NCBI GenBank assembly: GCA_032719365.1
Contig: CM064871.1
Span: 24,649,566-24,713,565, forward strand
Direction: 5' to 3'
Source of the DNA: Prinsepia uniflora
Taxonomy: Eukaryota > Streptophyta > Magnoliopsida > Rosales > Rosaceae
DNA: 64,000 nt
Shown: positions 10,207-24,240 of the stretch, in pieces
Numbering within the stretch: the stretch's first letter is position 1
Layout of the letters: each line of letters opens with the position of its first letter
Made by a program: the position numbers and the translations under genes
The notes under the pieces: generated by a model
The model's database searches: none
The model's input: only the letters and a program-made list of their open reading frames with translations
Told to the model about the DNA's origin: nothing

Positions 10207-13126
10207 TGTCAGGACCCGTCCCAATCCCCCCGGGATTAACGCAGGACGACCCTGATCCCGTCTGACACAGAGTGTTAGACAAGAAAAAATTCTGACTTTA
10301 GCCCCCTCGGGCCTTCAGAGTACGCCAGGATCCGGATGAGGTATGTGATGTCTCGGTCTCTGCTACAGCCCGCATCCGCGATTAACCTGAAGGGCAGTCA
10401 AAACATTTAAAAGCTGTGAGTAGACAAAACAAATAATTTAATAAAAACATTTTCATAAAGACATTTATACCCTTCACTAAAAAGCGTGCATGCGTTCAAA
10501 CCCCATTTATGCAAAAGAATCATTTGTGGGAACTAAGCCCAAAACCGTAAAGAAACGAACCATACGGCCACAGCCCAAAACCTGTACACATCACACACTA
10601 TATAACATATATACATAAGTCACATAACCATCATGTCACGGTATCTAAAGCTACCCGCGTGCTACCCGGGGTCTCAAAGCCCAAGTCATTCAGGGTCAAC
10701 CCAGGTCAATGTCCGTAGATCAATGACCCTTTTTAAGGTTATAATCCAAGCCCTCTTGAGAGCAAGGTACCCAACGGGGGCGACTCCACTCAGTTAGTGC
10801 TCCGTGACTACTCCGGGGTCCACCTAGGCCAACGACCCTCCCCGGAGGAGACATCCCTAATAAAGGAAGGTATATGAATATATATATATATATATATAGA
10901 TAAAGCATCCTTAAAACACTTTAAGGGATTCATGTGTGGTCCCCATAAACCGTCATGAATCAGGAAATCCTTTTAGGGTCCCCGACCCGAAATCACAAAT
11001 GTAAAGTAACTGGGTCTCGTTCCCGAACACATGACTCAACTGGGCATCATTCCGATATCTCAGGGTCAGTCATGACGCCGATCATAGTGATGCGTGCAAC
11101 CATCCGTCCAGGACCCCCCTTCAATCCTGGTATGTCGCCATGAACGTATCAACCGACGCGATCACCACAAGATCATGGTGCACCCATCACCGATCGATAT
11201 CCTGAACCGTCCGCACTCTGAAGTCGAGCCTCCATTGGCTGCCCGACAACGGATCGTGCATTGTGTCCTGTCCGGAAGGAACACATCCCAGTCCGTAGGC
11301 GAGCGTCGTATCGTCCGTTGCCGTGCACATAACACCGCCACGACCACGACTTAGACCCGTAGGTCATCAGTAGGGTGATATGCCCGAGACAAAATCAAAT
11401 AGGTCTCATGCCCGAGTTTATCCTTTTTAAATCCAAAACCATTTCATTTAAACCAACGTAGAAATACAAACCCGTATATGCACAATATAAGGCTGAAATC
11501 TCGAATTACGTGCCAATACGTAACCACACACAAATGCACTCATGGCATCACAAAACAAGTATTAAAACATATAATAAACATTTATGCATGCATCAATTTA
11601 GAAAACAAGGTCCACTCATAGACCGTCTGAGCTGCCGCCTCGATACACGTGTCATACGGCTCTCCTAGGCCAATTACCGTCACCGGGACTCCCAAACCTG
11701 TCCAAATCGCTTTAGGGGGTTACTAACTACTTAATTAACCCATCAATAAAGCCCTGTAATTTTTCCGAATTTTTAAGTATTTTTAAACTCGATCCTAAAC
11801 CTTCGGACACCCTGAAACCTATTGAAACGATATCCGATTGACACAAAACCAGTCCCAAAATGTTCGTTACATCGAATAGATGATTTCACATGTTGGAAGC
11901 ATCCCCAAAAGGTGGCCACGCGCCCCCACGCGCGGCTTGAAGTCTCTACGCGTGAAGCCCACACGTCAGGCACTATTCATCATCCCCTACCTCCAGAGAA
12001 CCCGGTCCTCTGGTTCGAACTGGACCGAATCGATCTGGACCGATCCAGGGTCCTATTTCATCCATTTTCGATCCATTTCATTCCATTTTAATTCCTAAGT
12101 GTTCCTAGCATTCTTTCCCATCGATCTAGCTATTAAACACAAGAGAAAGGGTTCGAGAAACTACCTCCACGATTGAAGACCTAACCGGCCACCTGCAACC
12201 CTCCACCGCTGTGGCCTCTGGCCGTCCTAGCCCTCAAAATCTATCCCCAAGCTTCCTCTTAGATCACCAGAAAGTTGTTCCCATCAATAGAATTAACTAA
12301 AAACCTCTAAATCTCAATTTCCAATTTTTGAAACTAAAAGAGGGTCCTCGGGTCACTTAGCTCCGCCATCCACGGCGGCCCGTGCCATAGCCACCATTCA
12401 ACTCGTCCTTCCTCACTCTCTAACTTTCCTTCAGGTTCCATGAGAAAAGGATTGAGTTTGGGGGTTGGGAGCATGGTTGGCCGTGTATGTTGTTTGAGAG
12501 GGAAAATGGGAGATCGGGTTTGTGGGGGAAAACAGAGAGGATGATGATCAGGTGAAAGAGAAGGGAAATGGATGGTGAGGTTTGAGGGATTAGACGGGAT
12601 GGAGGGTTAGGATTGAGAGGTGGGTAGATTAAATTATAAAATAATAATAATAATATTTAATTAAGGTAGATCCACTTTTTAGGGGATTGACCAATAGGAT
12701 GAGTGACACTTGTCAATCATCCATGGGTCCCACCAAATATCTGCCCAATCAGATATCGCCTTGTCATCCCCATCTAGAAATACGTGCATAGTGAAATCGA
12801 ACTTCCGTGACCCATAACTTTCTCGTTCGAAGTTCGATTTCGACGTGCCGCCTGTCTATGTATTCTTATCGACTCAACCTACGTAACGGTCCTCGGCCCT
12901 CGGCTATCGGACATCATAACTTCCTCCTCGAACGTCGGAATCGAACGTGCCACCTGTCTATGAACTCGTGACGTCCCGAACAAAAAGTCAACGTTTCACC
13001 CACGACTAGGGGTAAAACAGCCATTTTGCATCGTCCGTCCGATTTCGCCCAACTAATTACCGATTAACCTCACTAATCCTTGATTAGTCACTACTCTAAT
13101 CCCGGAATTTGGGACGGGTCGTTACA
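10207..13126 (-). repeat. Left LTR of element B
   Basis: Starts TGTCAGGACCCG and ends GGGTCGTTACA, so the sense strand is the minus strand. It contains a TA microsatellite near 10877-10898 and short GGGTC/GACCC-type palindromes around 10975-11060. Small open frames near 11094-12098 have no recognisable product. Confidence 0.85.
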
Positions 13127-14404
13127 ACCTTCCCTCCTTAAATAATTTCGTCCTCGAAATTCCAACCGACCTTCTCTCCTTAATTAATTTTGTCCCCGCG
13201 TTAATTATTTTCCTTGGTCCTAGCTTAGCATAATCAGCAAGGTAATTCGCCCTACTGATTACCAGACCTCGGTCACTCACCTCAAGCACCCGCTTGTCAC
13301 ATCACAATCACCTCAAAACAACTCGATCACCCTGATTGTTACCACACGACTCAATCTCACTTACCCTAAGCACTCACTTGTCACGTCACTGGATGTGACA
13401 CTACGAGTCGTCTCCTTCCTCATCGACCCACATGAGGAAAGTTGAAGATGATGACATCAAAGTTCATCCAATGTCTTCCTCCGGCACCTAGCACTATCTG
13501 CTAAAGAGCAGAAAATGAGAAGTCTCCTTCACCTACTTCCAGGTCGAAAGCAGTTGCAACCATGTTGAAAATGAGCATGCTTCCAACTGGTTCTATTCCT
13601 GAGCTAGAAGTTCTCTTTCTTCGACCTTTCCGACCAACGACGACCGTCGACAACTATTGTAATGACCCATTATATTCCTCACAATCAAATTCTCCCCAAA
13701 TAAGTCTACCCGAAACTCAGGAGGTATGGTCAAGCGCAGTCAACCACTACCATCCACGTGTCTGTGACTAGTCTAACTCATTACCAAGTTCGCCTATCGG
13801 TTTACACCGTTTATGCATATCCAAAAGGATGTCAATTCATCCTAACCTGATGTATCACTCCACTGAAGATTCACAACAGACTCCTGCTGTGATCTGCAGT
13901 CAAATCTCTGCATACCTCCATATCTGACCAATTGGTCGCTAAACCCCATGACAGTACTCGATCCTCATGTCTCAACTACTGCTGGATCCAATCTAGCCCG
14001 TGATCCACTCTCGGACCACAGATACCGAACAAATGCCCATCTCGACGGAGTCACATCCCGACTCGTGACTCATCATCACCACAATCACCGGTACCAGCAC
14101 ACTAGCACCAGCGCTAGCATACACTATGCGAATTAGACAACCCTGTATCTTCGCTAATGCCAAGAACCGATCTCGTACCTTTACTCAAATTGGAGTAACT
14201 CTGCCTCCCTAGTACCCAACAACTCTGGGTACAGTCGCCATGACAACTCAACCAAGAAAAGGAAACGTTCCCTGAACATCCCCCGATCCACAACAACCAC
14301 GACTACAACCACTCCCGATGATAGTGTCTACCACAACTCGTGCAGACCCAATCACCAGACATTGCTATCGAGACTCCGCATCCCACGGAATCAATCGCAT
14401 GTAC
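13127..14404 (-). other. Internal region of B, PPT side
   Basis: Begins with ACCTTCCCTCCTT, the reverse of a purine tract, followed by the family context AATTTCGTCCTCGAAATTCC. It is non-coding in all frames and is interrupted by solo LTR E. Confidence 0.75.
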
Positions 14405-17400
14405 TGTAACGCCCCGTCCTGAATTCCTAGATTAGATTAGTGACTAATCACAATTAGTGAGGCTAATCGGTGATTAGTTGGGCGAAATCGGACGAACGAT
14501 GCGAAATGACCGTTTTGCCCCTAGTGGTGGTAAAACGTTGACTTTTTAATCGGGCGGTCAAATGGACTTTGACCGATGACCGTGACGTAGTTCGTGACGT
14601 CACGAGTTCATAGACAGGTGGCACGTTCAATTCCGACGTTCGAGGAAGAAGTTATGACGTTCGGAAGTTTAGGGGCATTTTGGTAATTTGGGTGAATAGG
14701 AGGTCAAAAGTTGACTTTTTGACCAGGAGGTCCGATGGCCGAGGGTCAAAGACCGTTATGTAGATAAGGACGATACGAATCCATAGGCAGGCGGCACACT
14801 GAAATCGGACTTCAAACGGGAGAGTTATGGGTCACGGAAGGTCGATTTCACTATGCACGAACTTCGAGACGGGGACGTTTCGGCAAAATCTGATTGGGTG
14901 GATATTTTGGTGGGCCCCATGGATGAGTGACAAGTGTCACTCATCCCATTGCTTTGATCCCTCAAAATGTGGATCTAAATAATTAAATATTATTATTTTA
15001 ATTAATTTATAATTAAACCTAACAACTATTAATCCTAACCATCCATTACCAACTAACTATCAATCCTCACCATCAATCTCTCCTTCTCTCATCAGCCATC
15101 CCCTTCTTCTTTGTTCCTTACCACCCGAAACCCCATAACCCATAATCCTCCATTTTCTTCCTTTTCCTTCAAAAACCAAAACACACAATCACACTTCACC
15201 ATTCATCACTTGTATGAGCTGGGAATGACCGTGGGGGAAGGGTGAAGGGCTGAGGACGGAAAGGGTGGACGGTGGCCTACGGTGGAGGACACGGCGGAGG
15301 AGAACCCGTGAGGTAAGAAAATTTCAAAAATTCGAAATTGGGTTTTAATGGGTTTTACTTGATTCCATTAATTGGGTGAGGTTCCTAGGACTCCCAGGAG
15401 ATGAATGGGATTGGTTTCGAGGCATTAGATGGCCTGGAACAGCCGTGAACGGCGGGAGAAGTCACGGCCGCCATGGCCAAGCTCGAAGGTATGGTTTTTG
15501 ATGTTTTCCTTCCATTTTGATGTCATAGGACTGTAGGTTAGGATTAGAGGATGAAAATGGGACAAACGGGAAGCATTTTGGTGGTCGGACGGCGGAGAAC
15601 CGGCCGGGTCAAGCCGCGGGTCACGGCGACCCGGTTGCAGACATTCGGGTCGACCCACGAGGAGGCAGGGATGACTGATGACGTCATCCTGATGATGTCA
15701 TCATGTCAGGGATGACGTCATGTCAGACAGTGGGCCAATGGGAGCGTGACACATGTCACTGTCAGGGGCTGTCAGTGATGACATCATGCTGACGTCAGCG
15801 ATGACGTCAGCAGGTACTGTAGCAGCGCGTGAAGCCCACGCGCAGCCACTTTAGGCGGCGCGTGAGGGCGCGTGGTAGGGAATCTGGGGAAGGTTCCAAC
15901 ATACGAAATCATCTATTCGATGTAATGAACATTTTGGGACTGGTTTCGTGTCAATCGGACACCGTCTTGATATGTTTCGGGGCATCGGAAGGTTTAGGTT
16001 CGGGATTAAAAATAGTTGAAAATACGGGAAAATTACGGGGCTTTAGTGGGAGGTTAATTAAGTAGTTAGTAACCTTCTATTACGATTTGGACAGGTTTGG
16101 GAGTCCCGGTGACGGTGATCGGCTCGGGGAGCCGTATGGCACGCAAATCGAGGCGGCAGCTCGGACGGTCTGTGAGTGGACCTTGTTTTCGAAATTGGTG
16201 CATGCATAAATGTTTATTATATGTTTTAAATGCTTGTTTGTAATGCCATGGGTGCATTTGTATGTGGTTACGTATACGCACGTATTTCGAGGTTTCGGCC
16301 TTATACGGTGCTTATACGGGTCTGTATTTCTTATTTGGTTTAAATGAACTGGCTTTGGATTTCTAAAAGGATAAACTCGGGTATGAGACCCATTTGGTTT
16401 TGTCTCGGGCATATGACCTCAGATATCGGGCACGGTGCCCAACTGATGTCCTATGTTCGGGTACGAGACCCAGTCACTTTACGGTTTTGATTTCAGGTCA
16501 GGGAACCTTAAATGGATTCCCAGGTTCATGACGGTTTATGGGAACCGGCATGAACCCTTGTTATGTTATTACGGTACATGACGGTTTATGGGAACCGACA
16601 TATTACCTCGGTTATGTTATTACGGTACATGACGGTTTATGGGAACCGGCATGTTACCTGATTATGGATATTATGGATCATGACGGTTCAGGGGGGAACC
16701 GGACATGAATGTTTATGTTATGTATATATATGTTCATCTACCTTCCTTTACATGTTCTACTATCTCCTCCGGGGAGGGTCGTTGGCCTGGGTGGACCCCG
16801 GAGTAGTCACGGAGCACCGACTGAGTGGAATCACCCCCCAGTTGGGTTCCTTACTCTCAGGAAGGCTATGATTACTATTACCTCGGGTAGGGTCAGTGGT
16901 CTGCGGACATTGATCTTGACTTTGAGAAGACTCGGATTGAGACCTGGGTAGCACGCGAGTAGCTTTGGAAACCGTGACAGGGTTGGTTGTGTGACTTATA
17001 TATATGTATGTGATGGATATATGATATATGATATGTGGTGTGTACAGGTGTGCACAGGATTTGAGCAGTGGCTCGTGTACTTGGTTTCTTTATGGTTTGG
17101 GGCCGAGTCCCTTATGGATTTGGGCAGTGGCCCGTATGGTCGTTTTTATTGTGGTCCTTTCGACCTTGGTTTACATCTGCTTTGGGCTTAGTCCCACATA
17201 TGGTTTGTTTTGGATAAATGGTTTTCGAATGCATGCATGCTTTTTGGTGGAGGGTACAAATGTCTTATGAAATGTTTTTATAAACTCTTTGTTTTGTCCA
17301 CTCACAGTTTTTAATGTTTTGACTGCCCTTCAGGTTGACATCGGATGTGGACTGTAGCAGAGACCGAGATATCACATGTCTCCTCCGGATCCTGGCGTAC

Positions 17401-17514
17401 TCTGATAGCCCGGGAGGGCAAAGGTCGAAAATATCCCTTGTCTGACACTTCGTGTCAGACGGGAGCAGGGTCATCCCGCACTAATCCCGGGGGGGATTGG
17501 GATGGGTCCTGTCA
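14405..17514 (+). mobile_element. Solo LTR E
   Basis: A single complete LTR: starts TGTAACGCCCCG, ends GGGATGGGTCCTGTCA, and is flanked on both sides by TGTAC (14400-14404, 17515-17519). There is no internal region, so it is a solo LTR left by recombination between the two LTRs of a full element that had inserted into B. It has a TTGACT/TTGACC pair (14711, 14719), a run of short palindromes at 16380-16520, including GGGCAC-G-GTGCCC, and a ~52-bp tandem repeat. Confidence 0.9.
16523..16712 (+). repeat. ~52-bp tandem repeat inside LTR E
   Basis: Four units, each carrying CATGACGGTTTATGGGAACC (the last one altered to GACGGTTCAGGGGGGAACC), joined by ATGTTATTACGG-type spacers. Each unit includes a GGTT...AACC inverted pair, in keeping with the hairpin runs at the same place in related LTRs. 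Confidence 0.8.
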
Positions 17515-17519
17515 TGTAC

Positions 17520-18432
17520 TAACTAATTTGTATCCCCACCCGGAATTTCGTCGACAGTACAAACCCTGGTAACCTGTCCAGCCAACCTCTAAACAAACGT
17601 AACTCGACTCAACCATTATCGTTTTCCAGGTTGTCCATCACCTTAGTTGCCCAACTATCCATCACAACTAAAGTAGCACGACAACCAACTAGGTCTAACC
17701 AATTACTACAACGTCGACTGCAGATTGCAGTCCCATTACTAAAGCTGACATGACTTGACCGACCGACGGTCTCGACTCCAAAATTTCATCGAAGTCAACC
17801 CAGTCGTCAACTCATCTTTTTGAACCATACAGCCTACCTTAGGGTTCTACGATCACTACCTAGGGTTTCCCCTGAACCCAACTACAGAAGGTAGTATAAT
17901 CCACAATCTGACCGACCCCGCGGTCCCGACATCGTAAGGACGCCAATCCAAACCTACCGTCAGTTCAACTAGGGTTCCTCGAACCCGGCTACTCCCGATA
18001 GCATAGCCACCTAACTCAACAAAATTTGACCATCTAATGGCCACAACTCCAACCAGTCGTCAAAACCAATCCGATAACATCGTGAGAGACGATCCCAACT
18101 AACCGTCTCACGATCAAAACTCTAAAGTGCTATTACATTTATCTCTCCATAGGGTCCCATACTGCTAACTACGACAGAACTATGGCAATCCCAGCATCGA
18201 ATGCCGAACCAAGACGTTCCATGATTCGATCCTACTAATTATCCTGCCGATATCCTAACTATCAGGTTGATGACGAACTGCAGCCCATTGAGACATCACA
18301 TCCTCGACCTACGCTCAGAGGGCAAAACCCGCTCTGGAACTCAGAGTAACATGGGCAACCCTGTTTTGATACCATTTGTCAGTATCAGATAGTCATGAGT
18401 ATCGTATGAGGTAACGGTGTTCTGATACCACC
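17520..18432 (-). other. Internal region of B, PBS side
   Basis: Non-coding continuation of the B internal region after E. It ends with GTTCTGATACCA (18419-18430), the reverse of the initiator tRNA-Met primer site with one change, two bases before the right LTR. Confidence 0.75.
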
Positions 18433-19733
18433 TATCAGGACCCGTCCCAATCCCCCTGGGATTAACGAGGGATGACCCAGATCCCGTCTGACACGGAGTG
18501 TCAGACAAGGGAAAATTCTGACTTTGGCCCGCTCGGGCCTTTAGAGTACACCAGGATCCGGAGGAGGTATATGATGTCTCAGTCTCTGCCACAACCTGCA
18601 TCTGCGATCAACCTGAAGGCCAGTCAAAACATTTAAAAGCTGTGAGCGGACAAAACAAATCATTTAATAAAAACATTTTCATAAAGACATTTGTACCCTT
18701 CACTAAAAAGCCTGCATGCATTCAAAAACTATTTATCCAAAAGAACCATTTGTGGGAACTAATCCCAAAACCATAAAGAAATCAACCATACGGGCCACAG
18801 CCCAAAACCTGTACACATCACACATCATAGAACATATATACATAAATCACATAACCATCCTGTAATGGTATCTAAAGCTATGCGCGTGCTACCTGGGGTC
18901 ACAAAGCCAAAGTCTCTCAAGGTCCACCCAGGTCAATGTCCGTAGATCAATGACCCTCCCTGAGGTTATAATTCAAGCCCGCCTGAGAGTAAGGTACCCA
19001 ACGGGGGCGACGCCACTCAGTTAGTTCTCTGTGACTACTTTGGGCTCCACCTAGGCCAACGACCCTCCTCGGAGGAGATATCCCAAATAAAGGAAGGTAT
19101 ATGAATATATATATATATATATATGTAAAACATCCTTAAAACAATTTAAGTGATTCATGCCTGATCCCCATAAACAACCATGAATCCAGAAATCCTTTAA
19201 GAGACCCCAACCCGAAATCACAAACGTAAAGTAACTGGGTCTCGTGCCCGAACACATGACTCAACTGGGCATCGTGCCGAAATGCGTGCATAGTGAAATC
19301 GAATTTCCGTGACCAATAACTTTCCCGTTCAAAATCCGATTTCGACGTGCCACCTGTGTATGGATTCATATCGACTTGATCTACGTAACAGTCCTCGTCC
19401 ATCAGACACCTCCGGTCAAAAGTCAAAATTTTACCCATTTCTAACCAATTTACGAAAATACCCCCAAACTTCCGAACGTCATAACTTCCTCCTCGAACGT
19501 CGGAATCGAACATACCACCTGTCTATGAACTCGTAACGTCTCAAAATATGTCACAGTCATCGGTCAAAGTTCATTTGACCGCCTGAACAAAAAGTTAACG
19601 TTTCGCCCACGACTAGGAGCAAAATTGTCATTTTGCATCGTTCGTCCGATTTCGCCCAATTAATTACCGATTAACCTCACTAATCCTTTATTAGTCGCTA
19701 CTCTAATCCCGGAATTCAGGACGGGTCGTTACA
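18433..19733 (-). repeat. Right LTR of element B, internally deleted
   Basis: Begins TATCAGGACCC (altered TGTCAGG) and ends GGGTCGTTACA. It tracks the left LTR to around the GGGCATCGTGCC motif at 19267, then jumps to the equivalent of position ~12778 of the left LTR. A TA microsatellite lies at about 19105-19125. Confidence 0.82.
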
Positions 19734-19738
19734 GGGAG

Positions 19739-19890
19739 GGCTTATGGCAGGCGTATCGAGGCGACAGTGTAGGACGGTCTTTGAGTGGACTTCGTTTTCT
19801 AAACTGTGGTGCATGCATAACTATTTTATATATTTTACATACGTTATTTCTATGATGATTATTGAGGCACTGGTGGTTTACATGACGGCA
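19739..19890 (+). repeat. 3' LTR of element A, middle piece
   Basis: A 152-bp piece equivalent to about 3755-3895 of the 5' LTR of A (GTATCGAGGCG..., GTGGTTTACATGA...), stranded between insertions B and C. It ends with the target site CGGCA. Confidence 0.85.
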
Positions 19891-22800
19891 TGACAGGACC
19901 GCCCCCAAATAGGGCATTGTTAACCGTGCCCGGTCCTGCTCCCGCCTGGCAAGACGACTGAAATTCCCAAGTTACCCTCAGTACTTGCCAGACCAGGGAT
20001 AGCCACACGTGCTTACTCATGCCTCTGCCTCACGATCAGCGTGCCACGACCTGGAGGGTCAATAAAAAACCAAAAGGTGTGAGTGGACAAAAATAAATCA
20101 GTTACGGAAAACGTTTCTACCCTCCACGTAAAACCAATGCATGCATACAAAAATCATTTCGCAATCCGTTAACATTTTTAACATAAGAAAAAAAGTGCAT
20201 GAAATCAAAATCATTTTCCTTTTCTTAACCTTCGGGTCTTAGCCGCAATCATAAACACAGGGCCTCATCCCAAAACCATGAATCAAAACCAAATACACAA
20301 CATGATCCAAAACCATCAATCACATAAACCGGGCCACTGCCCAACCGAAACATCAGAAATTAACAACAAATCACAAGTCAATCATTTTGCTGGATATCAA
20401 GTGCGCCTGAGTCTTTAAACTCAAAACCATGCGCATAATTAGGTCTTCCGGGGATATCAACGAGTCTTTAAACTCAAAACATAATCAATAGGCCTCGGGG
20501 GTATCACAATATCCGAGTCTTTAAACTCACGAGTCTTTAAACTCAATCCGGGTCTTTAAACCCAATTTCGGGCCCGCTCCCGTCATCAATTAACCGAGTC
20601 TTTAAACTCAAAACGTGCTCCAGCAATAGCTCCCGGGTCTTTAAACCCAAAACAGTTTTCAACGGGTCTTTAAACCCAAAACATTTGTCAATCACAACAA
20701 CTCGGGATCCATCGTGATCCAAATTCCAAATCCAATTCGAAAACACATTTTTTTATAACAGGACTCGTGGTCCGAATTTCCACATTCAAATCCCCAAATC
20801 TTACTTCACGAAACATAATCAAATCATCATTAAACACGGGGCATGTATAATCATACCGAATCACTTTATTAAATCCTCTTTTATTCCCGAATTCGAATTT
20901 GCAATTATGATTCCGTAAGCCGGCATCCAGAAGCATCATCCCGAACCCAAACCAAGAATCCACTTTCAATTTCCGAAAACCGAAATCTCGTTAATCAAAG
21001 TTACTTTTATGCCCCGAGCATCAAGCCCGAAACCACCTTTTTCAAAATCCATTTTAATTCCTTGAAATCACTTCATTTCTCAAATCTCATTATCAAAACA
21101 TCAAAACCACGATCATAATCACCAGAATCACGGTCTAATCACAACATACTTGAAATCTCGTAAAATGTGCAAAACCGTGACATTCTCGAAATACGTGTCA
21201 AAATCGTAAACCATACTCACAATCGAAATCCAACATCTTAAAAACATAATACGCACAAATCACATAAAATCATTCTTTAACCCATCATCAAAACGCAAGA
21301 GAAACCATATTCTCGAAATACGTGCAACTCGCATGTATAGCAAAATTACTATAAATACGGAAATCGAACTCAATCACAATTCATAATTATAATCATAGAA
21401 ATCATAGAAATATTTATGCATGCATTAAGTTTTGAAAGCAACGTCCACTCACACACCGTCCTTAGTGCTCGGTTTCGCGCCGCACGCGTTTCCGTAATTT
21501 CCGCCATTTTTCAGAAATCTTGAATCCTGTCCAAAATCACTTCTCAGGGTTACTAAGGTCTCGATTAACAACATACTAATGTCCCATAATTTTCCCGGAT
21601 TTTTCGACATAATTTAACTTAAGTCCTTAACTTCCGAACCCTCAAAACTATCCCGAACGACCTCCGATCGACTCGAACTTAAGGACAAAAATGTTAAATA
21701 ACCTGAAAAGAGTAATTCTCTAGTTGACCGTGATCGGAAACTGGGTCTCACGCGCAGTCACGCGCAACCCAAAGTGGCTACGCGTGAAGGCCACACGCTT
21801 GCTACAGTGACACTGCTACAATGTCACCATCTTCACCCGACTTCTGCTATTCGGATCCTCAACCCGTGAGTTCAACCCGTCCAATTAGCCTTCAATTCTC
21901 AATCAATTCCTTTCATTTTTGATCCTATCATCTTCTCTAATCCATTAATTTCAGTTCTGTGACCTTGATTAACCTCGACTGTCCCTAAATCGATCAACCC
22001 AAGCTCGAACAGTCGAACGGGTCGACGTCTGGAACTCACCCAACCTAGCCCCATTTTCAAATTAACTCAGACATGAGCTTAAAGGGAGCTAGATGAACAC
22101 AATTGGACAACCAATTAGACCAGAATTCACCTGGAAGTCGTCGTCCTCAACACTGTGATTTTCCAGAAACTAGAACTTGAGTTCCTAAGCAAACCGTGAT
22201 CAATCCTCTTCAATTCTTGCACGGTGATGTTTGTAATGGTCTCAGAATGCTAACACGGCCCTCAGTTTCGTTCAAAAAACCTCAAGAATTAAATAGATTT
22301 TTCCCTCCATTTCTATGGTTTTTCTTCCCCGTCAGTTCCTCTCAACTTACAGCTCTCAACTGATTCGAAATGAACCTTCTCCCTTCCTCTAACTCAGTTA
22401 ATCGATCAATGGGGCCAGCAACCCGTGTGAGACACACTGAATCTCTCTGGAACTTGTTTCCCGCAACACAGAAACCATGGCAATTTTTAAACCAACCCGT
22501 GCTCTGCAATCAGTTTTAGTCCTCAATGGTGCTACCCACTGTCTAAAAAACCTTAAACAAATCACCCCACGCAGCCACTACTCAATTAAACAATGGCAAT
22601 GAACAGAGCACTCACAACACGGTTGTACAGTCTCTATTTTTCACGGTGGTGAACAGTAACCACCGTGCAAATGACCAAAATTCCCTCAGTTGGCAAATTA
22701 CCAAACTGCCCCTCATCATCCGTGACCCGTAACTTGGTCACCCAATGTCAGTTTCATGCGTGCCGCCTGTCATTGTACTCGGGGCCTCGACACGAACCTA

Positions 22801-23153
22801 ACGGTCTTCGGGTCGTGTGAAAATCAAATGTAAAACAAAAAGTTAACATTTTCCCCCTAATCGTCCAAATTACGGAAATGCCCTTGGGCTTCCGAACGTC
22901 ATCACTTTCCTCACGAACGTCGGAATCGAACGTGCCACCTGTCTATGAACTCGTGACGTCCCAAACTACGTCAAGGTCATCGGTCAAACTCCATCTGACC
23001 GCCCGCATTAAAAGTCAACGTTTTACCCACAACCAGGGGTAAAACGGTCATTTTGCATCGTTCATCCGATTCCACCCAACTAATCACCGATTAACCCGTA
23101 TTAATCATGATTAGTTACTAATCTAATCCCGAATTCCTGGATGGGTCGTTACA
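19891..23153 (-). repeat. Left LTR of element C
   Basis: Runs from TGACAGGACCGCC to GATGGGTCGTTACA. It carries a run of about ten GAGT-CTTTAA-ACTC or GGGT-CTTTAA-ACCC palindromes (20409-20690). A 93-codon open frame (20688-20969, sense of the LTR) is also present in the two sister LTRs. Confidence 0.87.
20409..20690 (-). repeat. CTTTAA-loop palindrome series in LTR C
   Basis: About ten spaced copies of a 14-bp interrupted palindrome occur in two matched forms, GAGTCTTTAAACTC and GGGTCTTTAAACCC. Both arms change together. The same series is found at 26650-26960 and 30912-31190. Confidence 0.82.
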
Positions 23154-24240
23154 ATCTTCCCCCCTTAAAGAATTTCGTCCTCGAAATTCCAACCGATCAA
23201 AACTCAACCGTTCCTCCCTCCTAAAACCAGTTTCGTTCTCGAAATTTCCAATCATCCTTAATCCACATCCACCTCATGGAAACATTTCGACCACGCAACA
23301 CGTGTACACCCTTGCACCAACTAACTCATCTGCACCCAGACGTCCCATTACCGTCTCACGTCGTACCGACCACACTCGACCACCTCGAGTGAAAATGATC
23401 ACTTGATGTCTGCTCCCACTGGGAGTCACCAAATCTCACTTGCCAGTCCGTGCTGACGCTACCAACCAAACTGTCACCACTAAGCTCTACCACCCTATTA
23501 AAGCGGCAATCCACAGCCAATTGGTGTCACTCAAAGTAGCGTAAGATCAATAACACGATCTCATCTCGCAGGGCAAGCCCAACCCTACGGCATATATCAA
23601 GCCCAAGTCCAGTTCACAACAAATTCCAACTGTGTCGGAACTAAGCCGAATGCCAACACGTATAACCAAACCACTGGTACCTCCCACGTACCGTCACTAA
23701 ATACCACTCGGCCTGTCCGGTACCAATCCTCCTACACCGTACAGGGTACGTACATCCATCTCCAACAAGTCCACTACAAGGTTCAAAGTCAATCACAATC
23801 TGACACTGAGGTTTCTTGTCCAATCTCATATTAGACAAATCGATCATTCCAACCCATCATCCATTCTGGATACCATGGTCACCCGACCAGGAACACAACA
23901 TCAACTCCCAAACACGTCATCCAAGATGTACCAATCCAAGCACGCTCACCAGGCGTGTACAGTCATGCCAAAAGAGCATCTAATCTCACTCACAATTACC
24001 GAGGCGCACCAACCCCGAATCTACCAGATACCCGCTCAAACGGTTACCACATCAGGATCGATTGACTTCGAAAAGAAGCCAATCCCAATCGTACATATCT
24101 ACGAATGAACAATTAGACCCTGTTGGATATCCACTCATCCACAGGTCAAGCCCCGAGTCAAATCATAAACGTTCCCACTCGCTCGAGTACGGATTAACTT
24201 CGAAAAGAAGTTCGGTCCAACTATTCACATATCTAAACAA
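23154..24240 (-). other. Internal region of C, PPT side
   Basis: Starts with the reverse of a purine tract (ATCTTCCCCCCTT) and the family context TTTCGTCCTCGAAATTCC, then non-coding sequence similar to the PPT-side internal regions of B and G. It ends abruptly at the start of the inverted LTR. Confidence 0.75.

Larger units (their letters stand above)
10207..19733 (-). mobile_element. LARD-like LTR retrotransposon B (contains solo LTR E)
   Basis: Inserted in inverse orientation in the 3' LTR of A, with the target duplication GGGAG on both sides (10202-10206, 19734-19738). Left LTR 10207-13126, right LTR 18433-19733. The right LTR is only 1.3 kb because a ~1.7-kb block, matching about 11065-12777 of the left LTR, is missing. 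The internal region (13127-14404 and 17520-18432) has no coding potential. It is bounded by a reverse-strand purine tract (13127-13139) and a slightly altered primer site (18419-18430, one mismatch). Confidence 0.85.

Noticed and set aside
20409..20690. CRISPR-like array of regularly spaced short palindromes
   Set aside because: Spacers are short, related to each other and inside an LTR; the genome is a plant's.
20688..20969. A 93-codon frame present in all three C-type LTRs (also 26380-26661 and 31193-31474)
   Set aside because: The differences I could see between copies nearly all change the amino acid, there is no known domain, and it lies in an LTR just before the palindrome run. Retained similarity of young repeats explains it.
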